Shown in pieces: positions 36,743 through 46,440 of a stretch of 64,000 nt of DNA. Below the pieces are notes generated by a model. The model had not been told where the DNA came from. It worked only from the letters and a program-made list of their open reading frames with translations, and made no database searches. Within the stretch, counting starts at the first letter, position 1. The number at the start of each line of letters is the position of its first letter. The position numbers were made by a program, and so were the translations under genes. Location of the stretch: assembly GCA_024743175.1 (NCBI GenBank), contig JANSXA010000004.1:332872-396871 (forward strand). The letters are read 5' to 3'. Origin of the DNA: Pseudomonadaceae bacterium (GTDB lineage Bacteria; Pseudomonadota; Gammaproteobacteria; Pseudomonadales; Azotimanducaceae).

Positions 36743-39700
36743 ATGGCTCGCCCATTTTTTTCAATCGTCACACCCAGCTATAATCAATCCGCCTACGTAC
36801 AGAGTTGTATTGATAGTGTTGCTCGACAAACTTTCACAGATTACGAGCATTTGGTTTTCGATGGCGAATCTACAGATGGAACAGTTGAAATTTTGCGTTC
36901 TTATTCAGCCATGTCAGAGAGGGTTAAGCTCCGTATTGGCAAAGATCGCGGACAGGTAGATGCAATAAACCAGGGCTTTCATGCGGCTTCTGGTAAATAC
37001 CTCATATGGCTCAATACAGACGATTTCTTTCTGGACGATAGTGTCTTGGCTGATGTTCATTCAGCGTTAAAGTCCCAGAGCGTAGATTTTTTGTACGGCC
37101 GAGGAGAATTTGTTGATCCTCAAGGCCAGAAAATCAAAGATGTGTTTATCAATGAAGACCCTAGCTTGTTGTACAACCGGCTTATGGTTTCTGTGGGGAT
37201 TCTGCAGCCAGCGACTTTCATCAAACGTGAAGCATTTGAGCAATTGGGTGATCTCGTAGAAACACATCCCTATTGCTTTGATTATGAATATTGGATGCGG
37301 GGCGTTTCCACAGGCATGAATTTTGAGTTCATTCCGAGAAAATTAACTCGTGCTACTCTCCATAACGATTCCAAAACGATTGGCGACCGCCTCGACTCCT
37401 TGCGGGACACATGTCTTGTAAACAAAAAACACTATGGATTTGTGAGTTCGACCTGGATAGATAAGTTAGTCGAGTGTGAGCTTTATGGTGCTGACGGCAT
37501 AGTTTCTTCAGGATCCGAAAACAGCAATGAAAAAGAACATCGTTTAATGGAGGTCTTCAAGCAATTGAATGGCGGAAAAGCAGCTGCAGCTGCAATTTAT
37601 AGTAAGGCGCATATTGCTGAGGCGCAAAGTACGCTAGAGGCTTTGCGAGATTCGCGTGAAGTGTCGACGAAAAACACTATCGTAACTGCTTTTGATGAGC
37701 AGTTTTTTACCAGTGGGCTCTCCCTTGTTTCTGGTTTGCAATCTCGCCATTCTGAAATCTCCGTATTTGTTTATGACATCGGTCTGAATGGAGAGCAGCG
37801 TCAAGTTCTCAACTCGCTGAAAAACGTGTTCGTATTGGACTTTGACAAACGCGCGAGACCCTTTTGCGAAAACTACTTTACACCTCAAACTTACGGGTTT
37901 AAGTCCTACGCGATGTGGCATGCGCGCCACTATTTAGGCAAGCACGATCGCTTGCTTTGGCTAGACGCCGGTGTTTATCCATTGAAAAATCTGAACAGGA
38001 TTTTTGACCTGATCGAAGATCGAGAGATTTTCCTGGTCGATCACGATGATAAAGGTGTGTGGCCGGTCCACAATATCACTTTTACTTCTAATGAGTGCTT
38101 AGCTCGAATGCGCGCTACGGCCGAGGAAATGACCAGTCCAGCGCTGCGAGCAGGCGTCGCTGGTTATAAAATCGGAGGCAGGTATGCCTCTTTGTTTGAC
38201 GAAGCATTTGAGTTTTCGCTAGATGCAGACATCCTGTGCGGAGAGAAACACCCAAAGCCGCCATTGTATAAAACTCGTTCAGGTGGTTCGCCGGAAGAGC
38301 GTAAAAAGTCAGTCGAAGATGAAGCGTGGTTACACTCTCAGCCAATGGAAAAACTTCGGCAGATTTTTGGCTATTTTGGTCACCGGCACGACCAATCAAT
38401 TTTGTCGTTGCTGGCAGCACGTCACGGCGCACCCTTTCAGTCTGCCAGCGCGTTCTGTGTTGCTGATGACGCATCTTCTGCATTCTCTAAAGCCCGCTGG
38501 ACCAACGGCGCCGCTGTTTCTGCGTCTGATGAGATACCGCAATATTACCGGGATGCCGATGTTGAATTGATGCAGCATCGAGGTTTGTTCAGGAATACCA
38601 ACGACCTCATTTTTGAACACCGTCCTACAAATTCAGCGCCTGCAATGGTGATGGGGAACGGCCCTTCACTTAAGAACTTTGATTTCAAGCGTCTCAGTCG
38701 TTTTGATGTGTTCGGTATGAACGCGGCCTATAGATATTGGGAAGAGATCAATTGGTATCCGACATATTATTCCTGTCTTGATCTCGTAGTCGGGCTCAGC
38801 CACAAAGCTGAAATTGGCAACCTGATTGAGAATGCCGATCGGTTGGGCATTAGGCTATTTCTTTTACGCAGAAATCTGATAGAAGAACTAGGTGATATTG
38901 GACGCTCCGAAAAAGTGCTCAACTTTGATCTCCTACAGAACCACATTTCACTGTTACAGGCGCCCACCATAACTACTGGTAGCCACACTGCTGCCTGGGC
39001 TGCCGTCCTGGGCTATAACAATATTTATATGCTAGGCATCGACTGCAATTACGTTGAAAGGGTCGACGGTTCCCGCGATGTTGGGCGAGGTACAGAATTG
39101 GAAATTGTAGAAGAATCCGATAATCCGAATTACTTCTTCAAGGGATATCAACAAAAGGGTGACCGGTATAACGTCCCGAATCCAGATCGGGATATCCACA
39201 TGGCATCCTGGAGAGAAGTTTCACAGCGAATCCATCGGGTACAAAAGTCAATTCTGAATGCGAATTTGCTATCCAAGGTAGATTCTATCGATTTTTGCAG
39301 TTTTGATGACGTCGAGAATTCTGATACACCGAAAGTAATCCCCTTGGAAACTATCCTTGGGCCCGTATCTTCTGATGCTCCACAAACGAAAGAAAACATC
39401 TCGAACACCGAACGGGAATCGCAAGTCGTTGTGACCGCTTTGGAATCAAATAAAGGTGCTGTGGGAGAGCAGGATATGCATGAAGAGCGAAATACCAACG
39501 ACTCGATCGGAAGCGAGCCAAGTTCCTCAATAAACGGACGGCGAATTCGTGATCTGTTGGGTGCGCTGGGCAGGCACGCGAAGAGATATGGTCTACTCGT
39601 AGTCCCCTATGGATTAGTTGTTGCTGGCCTCAGTTACCTAACACTTAAAAGTGACGGTAATACGCAAATATTATTCCTGGGGCTTGTGCTGCTAGCAGTA

Positions 39701-41107
39701 TTTGCTGGAGCCGTTCTGATGGCCGCAGAAGCCGCGAGACGAACAAAGTTGCACTACTTTAATCTGCAAAGTCAGTTGGATTCCGCTCGACATGGTCTTC
39801 GTCAGGATCAAAACAGGTTTGAACGTCAACTTGCGGAACTTGCGAAAAAGACCAGCACGGTTGCACAAATGGGTAGCGATGTCCGCAAGCTAAAACGCGA
39901 GTTGGAAACAATTGATGGAAAAGTTGCATCCAAAGCGCCGAAAAAATCTATTGAAAATCTGCGGGATCGTATCGATCAGATAAATACGCAAGACCTGCTG
40001 CAAAGAGAACAATTAGCGCCTGTTGAATTCGAAGTCTCTGAATTGGCGGTAACTCTAGAGTCCTATCGACGTCAGTTAGATCAAGCACTTGAATTACAGG
40101 ATGATTACAAGACGCTACTCGGGAAACTGTCGCAAACAGTGACTGTAGAGCAATTGGATTACAAGTTAGAAGACTCCGTGGGGCGGCAAGAATTCCAGCA
40201 ACAGCAGGAACAACTAAGAGAGTTGCAGCAGTACAACAGTAGTTTTAATGAAGTAGCCGATGAGCTCACTGGACGTTTGCAACATATGCAGACCGAAATA
40301 GACAAAGTGAGTGCGTCCGATGAAGCCATCGAAGAAACAAGAAAGCTAAGCGCTAGGTTAGATGCGCTACCCGAAAGCAACCTCAGGAATTACAACTTAT
40401 TCAATCGGGCTTTACAGCCTGAGCACGTTAAAGAATATCGGGAGAAATGGTCCCGTGCTCTTGGAGTTTCACTTCCAGAAAAAGCGATGTACTACATGGC
40501 CCATCGCTTCACAACAATTGAGAGTCAGCTCAGAGGCCGGTTAGCAACAAATATAGAGACGGCTGTCCTGCGTGCCTTGGTTCTTGATGGGGTTGCGAAA
40601 AAGTCGGTGTCCATCCTGGAAATTGGGACGCTTTTCGGGGTAGGTGCAGCCATGCTTTTTGATCATGCACGCGATAAATTCGACCACGTTGAAATTACTG
40701 TACTGGACCCACTGGATGGTTATTACGGAAATGCGCTAGACGTGCTTTCTGGAATTGGAGTAAATGAAGGTACTTTGATCGACAATTTGCAACGCGCTGG
40801 GTTGAGTGAAGATAACTTCAGAGTTATCAAACACTTCAGCTACGAAGAAGAAGCTATAAAACAGGCAGGAGATCGAGAGTACGACTACATACTCATTGAT
40901 GGCGATCACACACGCAGCGGGATAGAGATTGACTTTAAGCACTATTCGGAATTTCTGACGCGCGGTGGAGTTATCCTGTTTGACGATTACGGCTCCGACG
41001 ACTGGCCCGACGTTGCCAGCTTTGTCGATGAAGTTGTTGCGAATGATGAGAGGTTTGCATTTGTTGGTGCTGGGTGGCGTACAGCAATTTACAGGAAAAT
41101 TGCCTAG
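36743..41107 (+). CDS. Giant multidomain glycan enzyme: GT2 + GT-A-like + GNGPSL + TM + coiled coil + methyltransferase
   Basis: 1454 residues. Modules by eye: GT2 (about 1-270; SIVTPSYNQSAYVQS, RGQVDAINQGF, LNTDD, DYEYWMRG); a second GT-A-like domain (about 310-560; NTIVTAFDEQFFTSG, DRLLWLDAGVYP, HDQSILSLLA); a GNGPSL domain (about 630-855; MGNGPSLKNFDF, FGMNAAYRYW, PTYYSCLD, TTGSHTAAW); a polar linker; two membrane helices (about 950-967 and 975-998); a coiled coil (about 1000-1210); and a class I methyltransferase (about 1285-1454; EIGTLFGVGAAMLF, YDYILIDGDHTRSG). This resembles chain-length or end-capping enzymes in which a coiled coil separates catalytic domains, but the combination is not one I know. 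The next gene starts within its stop codon (TAGTG). Confidence 0.85.
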   Translation: MARPFFSIVTPSYNQSAYVQSCIDSVARQTFTDYEHLVFDGESTDGTVEILRSYSAMSERVKLRIGKDRGQVDAINQGFHAASGKYLIWLNTDDFFLDDSVLADVHSALKSQSVDFLYGRGEFVDPQGQKIKDVFINEDPSLLYNRLMVSVGILQPATFIKREAFEQLGDLVETHPYCFDYEYWMRGVSTGMNFEFIPRKLTRATLHNDSKTIGDRLDSLRDTCLVNKKHYGFVSSTWIDKLVECELYGADGIVSSGSENSNEKEHRLMEVFKQLNGGKAAAAAIYSKAHIAEAQSTLEALRDSREVSTKNTIVTAFDEQFFTSGLSLVSGLQSRHSEISVFVYDIGLNGEQRQVLNSLKNVFVLDFDKRARPFCENYFTPQTYGFKSYAMWHARHYLGKHDRLLWLDAGVYPLKNLNRIFDLIEDREIFLVDHDDKGVWPVHNITFTSNECLARMRATAEEMTSPALRAGVAGYKIGGRYASLFDEAFEFSLDADILCGEKHPKPPLYKTRSGGSPEERKKSVEDEAWLHSQPMEKLRQIFGYFGHRHDQSILSLLAARHGAPFQSASAFCVADDASSAFSKARWTNGAAVSASDEIPQYYRDADVELMQHRGLFRNTNDLIFEHRPTNSAPAMVMGNGPSLKNFDFKRLSRFDVFGMNAAYRYWEEINWYPTYYSCLDLVVGLSHKAEIGNLIENADRLGIRLFLLRRNLIEELGDIGRSEKVLNFDLLQNHISLLQAPTITTGSHTAAWAAVLGYNNIYMLGIDCNYVERVDGSRDVGRGTELEIVEESDNPNYFFKGYQQKGDRYNVPNPDRDIHMASWREVSQRIHRVQKSILNANLLSKVDSIDFCSFDDVENSDTPKVIPLETILGPVSSDAPQTKENISNTERESQVVVTALESNKGAVGEQDMHEERNTNDSIGSEPSSSINGRRIRDLLGALGRHAKRYGLLVVPYGLVVAGLSYLTLKSDGNTQILFLGLVLLAVFAGAVLMAAEAARRTKLHYFNLQSQLDSARHGLRQDQNRFERQLAELAKKTSTVAQMGSDVRKLKRELETIDGKVASKAPKKSIENLRDRIDQINTQDLLQREQLAPVEFEVSELAVTLESYRRQLDQALELQDDYKTLLGKLSQTVTVEQLDYKLEDSVGRQEFQQQQEQLRELQQYNSSFNEVADELTGRLQHMQTEIDKVSASDEAIEETRKLSARLDALPESNLRNYNLFNRALQPEHVKEYREKWSRALGVSLPEKAMYYMAHRFTTIESQLRGRLATNIETAVLRALVLDGVAKKSVSILEIGTLFGVGAAMLFDHARDKFDHVEITVLDPLDGYYGNALDVLSGIGVNEGTLIDNLQRAGLSEDNFRVIKHFSYEEEAIKQAGDREYDYILIDGDHTRSGIEIDFKHYSEFLTRGGVILFDDYGSDDWPDVASFVDEVVANDERFAFVGAGWRTAIYRKIA

Positions 41108-41925
41108 TGCCAATTCAAGCGCGGGTGCTTACGGGTGAGCACGAAAAGCAGCAGGCATTGTCGGATCTATGGAAGGGCGTTACCCAATGGCGGATCTGGA
41201 CGGCATTGGCGATGGAGGATTTGCGACGTCGATATCACAGAGCCGCGATAGGGCTGCTTTGGGTGACCTTGTCGTTCTGCGCTTTCATCGTCGTAAAAGC
41301 TCTGGTTTTCAATCGATTTGCAGGGTCTCTAGAATTTTCATTTGCGATCTATCTAGCCTTAGGTTTTCTTCTATGGCAATTCATGAATGGAGTTGTTACG
41401 GACGGCGCAGACGTGTTTGTAAGTGCTTCGAACTGGATAAAAGGCGTGCCGATGCCACTGAGCACTTTTGTGTATCAGAGTATTGTTCGTAATCTTGTAG
41501 TCGCAGGATACTCTTCCTTAGTGATAGGGATGCTTCTGTTGTACGAGGGACATGCCCTAAGTTGGGGGGCATTGCTCGCTTTACCCGCTCTAGTAGTGCT
41601 CGTATTTACAAGCATATGGGTTGAGCTGCTATTGGGTGTGGTGTCGGCTAGGTATAGAGATGTTAAACATCTGATACAAACAATAATGCGCATATTGTTT
41701 TTCCTAACCCCAGTGTTGTGGGTGCCAAGTGTAATGGGGCGCCTTGGGGAATATACGTACTGGAACCCGTTTGCAAACTTCATTGAGATTGTCCGCATGC
41801 CGCTACTGACTGGCAGTGTAGACTCATTCCATTGGATATACGTTTGTCTTTTCTCAGTTTTAGGCGCCGTGGTGTCTGTTATCGTCTTTATGTTTTCACG
41901 GCACCGAATCGTTTACTGGATCTAG
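41107..41925 (+). CDS. wzm: ABC-2 type polysaccharide export permease (Wzm-like)
   Basis: About 272 residues from a GTG at 41107 that shares a base with the TAG of the giant gene. Six hydrophobic segments follow an amphipathic N-terminus (MEDLRRRYHRAAIGLLWVTL), the typical ABC-2 exporter layout; PVLWVPSVMGRLGEYTYWNPFANFIEIVR is split around the conserved WNP motif near the last helices. Together with the ATPase it would export the undecaprenyl-linked glycan across the inner membrane. Confidence 0.9.
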   Translation: MPIQARVLTGEHEKQQALSDLWKGVTQWRIWTALAMEDLRRRYHRAAIGLLWVTLSFCAFIVVKALVFNRFAGSLEFSFAIYLALGFLLWQFMNGVVTDGADVFVSASNWIKGVPMPLSTFVYQSIVRNLVVAGYSSLVIGMLLLYEGHALSWGALLALPALVVLVFTSIWVELLLGVVSARYRDVKHLIQTIMRILFFLTPVLWVPSVMGRLGEYTYWNPFANFIEIVRMPLLTGSVDSFHWIYVCLFSVLGAVVSVIVFMFSRHRIVYWI

Positions 41926-41927
41926 TT

Positions 41928-42698
41928 TTGACTCATCTCAAATTGCAGGATGTGTCCGTTGCTTACCCCGTATTTGGTAGCTCTCGGACGACCGAAACAG
42001 AGGTTACTGAAACCGCTGCTAACAAACCTATCGGTGGATCAATTCGGGCCCGAGGTGGGAAAAATTTTGTAGTCGCTTTGGAAAAGATCACGCTATCTTT
42101 GAGTGCAGGCTCTCGCTTGGGTATCGTGGGACACAATGGTGCGGGCAAATCGACGTTGTTGCGTACGATGGCAGGTATTTATTCACCCACTGCGGGATCA
42201 GTTAGCGTTGAGGGACGAGTCGGTACAATGTTTAGTACTGGTCTAGGCATGCAAGCAAATGCTACTGGTAGAGAAAACATTACATTGAGCGGTTTGCTTA
42301 ATGGACTAACAAGAAAGCAAGCTGTAGAAAAATACGAAGGTATAGCAGAATTTTGCGAGCTTGGTTCCTACCTGGATTTTCCCGTGAATACCTATTCACG
42401 AGGTATGGCGATGCGCTTGTCATTTGCGATGGCGACGGCATTTAACCCCGATGTCCTGCTATTAGACGAATGGCTGGGCGCGGGTGATCAAGCCTTTAGA
42501 AAAAAGGCGGAGGCTCGAATGCAAGAGTTGGTTGCCGCTGCTGGCATTTTAGTTCTAGCAAGCCACAGGCTCCCGCTGATAAGAAACAATTGTGATGACT
42601 GCCTCTGGTTAGAGCATGGAACGGTCAAAATGTTCGGACCGGCGCATGAAGTTGTGGCTGAGTTCAGAGACAGTACAAAATCCGGTGATGCAAGTTGA
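41928..42698 (+). CDS. wzt: ABC exporter ATPase (Wzt-like, short form)
   Basis: About 256 residues from a TTG at 41928, two bases after the permease stop; the frame extends into the permease but without homology. Walker A GHNGAGKST (about 68-76), signature YSRGMAMRLSFA (about 157) and Walker B VLLLDEW (about 175). It lacks the C-terminal carbohydrate-binding domain of long Wzt proteins, so export need not be tied to a Wzt-recognised end cap. Overlaps the next gene by four bases. Confidence 0.9.
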   Translation: MTHLKLQDVSVAYPVFGSSRTTETEVTETAANKPIGGSIRARGGKNFVVALEKITLSLSAGSRLGIVGHNGAGKSTLLRTMAGIYSPTAGSVSVEGRVGTMFSTGLGMQANATGRENITLSGLLNGLTRKQAVEKYEGIAEFCELGSYLDFPVNTYSRGMAMRLSFAMATAFNPDVLLLDEWLGAGDQAFRKKAEARMQELVAAAGILVLASHRLPLIRNNCDDCLWLEHGTVKMFGPAHEVVAEFRDSTKSGDAS

Positions 42699-43381
42699 GC
42701 CCAGGCTTACGAGTATTTTTTGGGCATCATAAGTGCGCCAGTCGCTATTTCCGTTTTGACTTTCTGGGACGAGCCGCGAACACTTTGGAGTGGCCGACGG
42801 TACGTTATCAAATTAAGAACCCACCTTTCCATTTTCGTCGACTTGATGACTTGGATCTCTTCAATATCGATTTCGACGCGCTTAAGGACATGGAGACTGG
42901 TTTGTTGGTTTTCAGCAACGCCAGCGTTAGAGTATTGGAAAAGTTTTTATCGTGTGATGTCCCGTATAGAGGTTTGCGTGTCTTTCGCGACCCTAGACAA
43001 CTGCTTGTATCGAACTTCTATCATCACCTTGATGGACACAATACTGCCACTGAAAACTGGGTATGGGACAAATTGATTGAGGACAGGGTCGTTATGAGTG
43101 GGCTCGAAGTTGTCGACGGCATTCACTACGAGTTAAATAATATCTCCCGTGAATTGTTTGATACCCAAATATTTGGCTGGGAATCCCCGCAAGAAGTATT
43201 AGATGTCCGTTTGGAAAACTTCGAGTCAGATCCGAAGACTTGGAGTGAGGCAATAGCGGAACACCTTCAAATTCCTGCCGAGATACTTTCTGTTCCGGAA
43301 AACCGGTTTAGCAATCCAAGGCGGAAGGAGTGGCCTGAAGTTATGGGGCGTCGTTCTATCGATTTGTTCAAACAGCGCTAA
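42695..43381 (+). CDS. Sulfotransferase-like protein
   Basis: 228 residues from a TTG at 42695 overlapping the ATPase stop. The N-terminus VFFGHHKCASRYFRFD matches the 5'-phosphosulfate loop of PAPS sulfotransferases, and GLRVFRDPRQLLVSNFYHH matches the 3'-phosphate site (R-D-P-R). Short for the family but complete across the fold. Probably sulfates a sugar of the exported glycan; PAPS dependence is inferred. Confidence 0.75.
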   Translation: MSPGLRVFFGHHKCASRYFRFDFLGRAANTLEWPTVRYQIKNPPFHFRRLDDLDLFNIDFDALKDMETGLLVFSNASVRVLEKFLSCDVPYRGLRVFRDPRQLLVSNFYHHLDGHNTATENWVWDKLIEDRVVMSGLEVVDGIHYELNNISRELFDTQIFGWESPQEVLDVRLENFESDPKTWSEAIAEHLQIPAEILSVPENRFSNPRRKEWPEVMGRRSIDLFKQR

Positions 43382-43465
43382 GGTGAACGGCTGATTGATC
43401 TGGGATATGAGCGCGACCTTTACTGGTAAGCGCTTGTTAAAGTCGAACAAAATGGATCAGTTGTT

Positions 43466-44212
43466 ATGAAATTTCACGTAGTGGTAGCTACTCATCACAA
43501 GTCTGGAACTAACTGGATGGGCGGCGTTTTTCAGATGATTGCACAAGAGCTAGGAGTTCCTTACGTGCATCTATCACAAATCTCATCGGTGAGGGATAGG
43601 CAGGCAAAGGTTGATAAAGCCCCCGATCCTAACAAGTCTCCACACATATATTTTTATGCTTACGGGCGTTTCCCCAAGTTGAATGCAGGCAGGAGCAAAT
43701 TTCGTGGAATCCATGTGGTTAGGGATCCCCGCGATATGATTTTGTCCGCCTCCAAATATCACACGTGGTCTGAAGAGACCTGGTTGCATCAACCGCTTGA
43801 CGAGTTTTCCGGGCTAACGTACCAGCAAAAAATTAACTCCTTTAAGGATCCTATCGATAGGCTCCGTTTTGAGATGTTAAACAACTCATCAAAGATCATT
43901 GGAAAAATGACTGAGTTCGAAAACTACGACTGTATGGCAGACGTAAGGTACGAAGACATGCGGCGTGACATGAACCTGCTTAGCTGGCATAAAATTTGTT
44001 TGTTGCTGGGTTTTGAAGCTCAAGATTTGCCAGCTTGTTTCAATGCATTTTTGAAACACTCGATTCAATTTGGTGAAGTAAACTCCAAAAAACATATTCA
44101 AGATACCGCCGTAACGCGATGGAAAGAAAAGTTTCCAGCAGAACTCTTGGAAGAAGTTGATGAACGCTTTGAGGGTGCAATAAAGCGATTTGGCTACGAG
44201 TTCAGTCGATGA
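43466..44212 (+). CDS. PAPS-dependent sulfotransferase family protein
   Basis: 248 residues. THHKSGTNWMGGVFQMIA is a good 5'-phosphosulfate loop and GIHVVRDPRDMILSASKYH a textbook 3'-phosphate motif; DVRYEDM and a C-terminal WKEKFP follow. Cytoplasmic. Second sulfotransferase-like gene in tandem, strengthening the idea that the glycan is sulfated. Confidence 0.85.
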   Translation: MKFHVVVATHHKSGTNWMGGVFQMIAQELGVPYVHLSQISSVRDRQAKVDKAPDPNKSPHIYFYAYGRFPKLNAGRSKFRGIHVVRDPRDMILSASKYHTWSEETWLHQPLDEFSGLTYQQKINSFKDPIDRLRFEMLNNSSKIIGKMTEFENYDCMADVRYEDMRRDMNLLSWHKICLLLGFEAQDLPACFNAFLKHSIQFGEVNSKKHIQDTAVTRWKEKFPAELLEEVDERFEGAIKRFGYEFSR

Positions 44213-44254
44213 GTCATTGCGGTCATTTAGTTAATTGGACAATAAAAGGATCTT

Positions 44255-45409
44255 ATGACAATTAGTTTTTTTTCTAAGCCGGTTGTAAAAAACCCAACGC
44301 GGGCTGATGCAGGTTACGATTCTCCGCGACTCAAAACGGATCGTGTATCTGCTCGATTGGGAGCTAATAGCGGAAACGTTGCGTTCATACACGCGATACT
44401 GGGCCAGATTCAAGGCATCAAACACAGCAGCCAGGTTGATAAAGGTTATGGCGATGTGAACGTGCTTGGGAGTTCTAATCAGATTAACCTTAACATCAAG
44501 AAGTCAGCAAGCGATGCTGTTTTCCAGGATACCAACGCACCCTTTGTGGCTATAGGATTGGGAGCGCAGGCACCAAATTTCGAAACGATGCTGGACCTAC
44601 CTGATGGGACACGGGGCTACATCGAACGCATTCAGAACTCTGCGCCAACAGACAGTCCGAACATCTCCCTGCGAGGGCACTATACCTACAAGGTTCTGAA
44701 ACATGCTGGGTTGCACGAAAGATGTGTTGTCCTCGGGTGCCCAAGTCATTTTATACATCCGCACCCCAAATTAGGCGTGTTGATTCAGCGTAAACTTAAT
44801 GCTGGCATTGAGCGTGTTGCGGTTGCTCCTGGAAACGCTTTCAAGTTGGCCAAAAAGCAAACCACGCTAGAGCGATCGTTGGCAAATCTTGCAACGGTAG
44901 GAGGTGGTGGTTATATCATCCAACATCCGATCGAATTGATGTCGTTAGTGAGAGACGGTTTTGTGAAATCGAACCGTGAAATCGCTGATAGAGTTCATGC
45001 GAACATCCTGCCGGAAATTGGTGCGAACGAATTTCGAAAATGGTTTCGTAACAATGCTAGGCTTTTCACCTCTGCGGCATCTTGGATGGAGTACCTTCGC
45101 GGAGTAGATGTTGTGGTCGGGACGCGCATTCATGGCTGCATGCTTGCGCTCCAAACTGGTACTCCTGCTGTCTGCATTACACTGGACTCGAGACAAAAAG
45201 AACTCTGCGAATTGATGGAAATTCCTCAGATCCCTTCAGAAAAAGTCAAAGATGGCGTGCCGATGGAATTGATTGAACATACGTTGCAATCCCACGAGTG
45301 GGGAAAATTTGATCTCAACCGTTTATCTCTGGCTCAGTCTTACCGCGAATTTTTGGTAAACAATGGCTTGGAACCAACAAAAACACTTAGTAATTTAGTG
45401 TCTGAGTAG
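44255..45409 (+). CDS. Polysaccharide pyruvyl transferase family protein
   Basis: 384 residues. Adds pyruvate ketals to sugars from phosphoenolpyruvate, giving negative charge. Family features: FVAIGLGAQ, ISLRGHYTYKVL, VLGCPSHF, and the C-terminal VVVGTRIHGCMLALQTGTPA. AAGGA precedes the ATG. Codons 4-7 contain a run of eight T (44266-44273), a possible slippage site early in the gene. Last intact gene of the plus-strand operon. Confidence 0.86.
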   Translation: MTISFFSKPVVKNPTRADAGYDSPRLKTDRVSARLGANSGNVAFIHAILGQIQGIKHSSQVDKGYGDVNVLGSSNQINLNIKKSASDAVFQDTNAPFVAIGLGAQAPNFETMLDLPDGTRGYIERIQNSAPTDSPNISLRGHYTYKVLKHAGLHERCVVLGCPSHFIHPHPKLGVLIQRKLNAGIERVAVAPGNAFKLAKKQTTLERSLANLATVGGGGYIIQHPIELMSLVRDGFVKSNREIADRVHANILPEIGANEFRKWFRNNARLFTSAASWMEYLRGVDVVVGTRIHGCMLALQTGTPAVCITLDSRQKELCELMEIPQIPSEKVKDGVPMELIEHTLQSHEWGKFDLNRLSLAQSYREFLVNNGLEPTKTLSNLVSE

Positions 45410-45427
45410 GCGCTGAAACTTTCTAGC

Positions 45428-45700
45428 TCACTCCGGAGTATTCCCAGCAAGGGAATTGCGCCACGGTGGAGGCGTGGGTGCTCCATTGTTTAGGTTGCCG
45501 CTTAACGCACCAAATACCTGGCGGGCTTCATGATCTTCACTGGCAAGCTCACCCAGATAGATTGAAGCTTCCAATCCGATGTGCCCTGGGTCGCGATAGA
45601 GCAACTGATTCTCAACATACCCATAACAGATTTCTTCGTCGCACAGAAACTTGCTGATATCGTAGTAGCTAGCACCAGCTCTTCTTGCGTAAGCGCCGAA
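45428..45700 (-). pseudogene. Truncated SGNH-domain acyltransferase C-terminus
   Basis: The minus-strand frame reads GASYYDISKFLCDEEICYG then LLYRDPGHIGLEASIYLGE, which matches the C-terminal end of the SGNH domain of OafA-type acyltransferases (pattern LC..-C then YRD..H with the catalytic Asp and His). Everything upstream is replaced by IS66 sequence near 45700-45750, so only the last ~90 residues remain. Glycan O-acetyl transferases of this type are common in such loci. Confidence 0.62.
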
Positions 45701-45749
45701 TAAACCCCACCATAACAACCGTGGTCTGCACCCGTTAGCGTATCTGTTT

Positions 45750-46440
45750 TCAACGGAGACCAAGATGGCAGCACTGCCGCCACAGCCGACCCCCAAAAGC
45801 GATGCCAGCCCAGGGCTGCTGGCTCATGTGGCGGTGGCCAAGTATGCCGATGGCCTGCCCCTGGATCGTCAGACTAAGCAGTTTGCCCGTTTAGGCATTG
45901 ACCTGCCGCGCAATACCCTGGCCCGCCACATGATCAAAGTCGGGAATCTGATCCAGCCTCCGATCAGCGCCCTGCAGCAGCACATACAGTCCTATGGCGT
46001 GGTGCAGATGAATGAAACGCCGGTACAGGTGCTCAAAGAGTCCTGTAAAGTTACACAGTCGAAGAGCTACAATTGGGTGATGAAAGGCGGGCCACCGGAA
46101 AACCGGCGATCCTGTACCACTACGACCCTAGTCTGTCACAACAGGTGCCAAAAGACCTGCGGCCGGATTACAGCGGCTACCTGCAGAGTGATGGTTACGC
46201 CGGTTACAACGCTCTCCTCAGTGAGCCCAACATCACGGGCCTGGGGTGTTGGGCTCATGTGCGCAGGAAGTTCATGGACGCCAAAAAAAAGGTTACCTAA
46301 GAAAGAGCAGAACAAAGTTACTCAGGCGCTGGCGTTTATCGGCAAGCTGTACCAGCTTGATCAGGCAATCAAAGACCTAAGCCCTCAAGACAAAGCAGCG
46401 CGTCGGCAAGCCGACGCCGCAGCTCGAAATTCTGTCTGCA
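45750..46440 (+). mobile_element. IS66-family transposase remnant (tnpC), frameshifted
   Basis: Plus-strand segments match the IS66 TnpC core: AALPPQPTPKSDASPGLLAH, DGLPLDRQTKQFARLG and VVQMNETPVQVLKE in one frame; GKPAILYHYDPSLSQQVP and GYLQSDGYAGYNAL in a second; then KEQNKVTQALAFIGKLYQLD in the first again. Two compensating shifts lie near 46090-46100 and in an eight-A run (46283-46290). Both ends, including the N-terminal region and IRs, are missing. Dead fragment that truncated the acyltransferase beside it. Confidence 0.85.
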
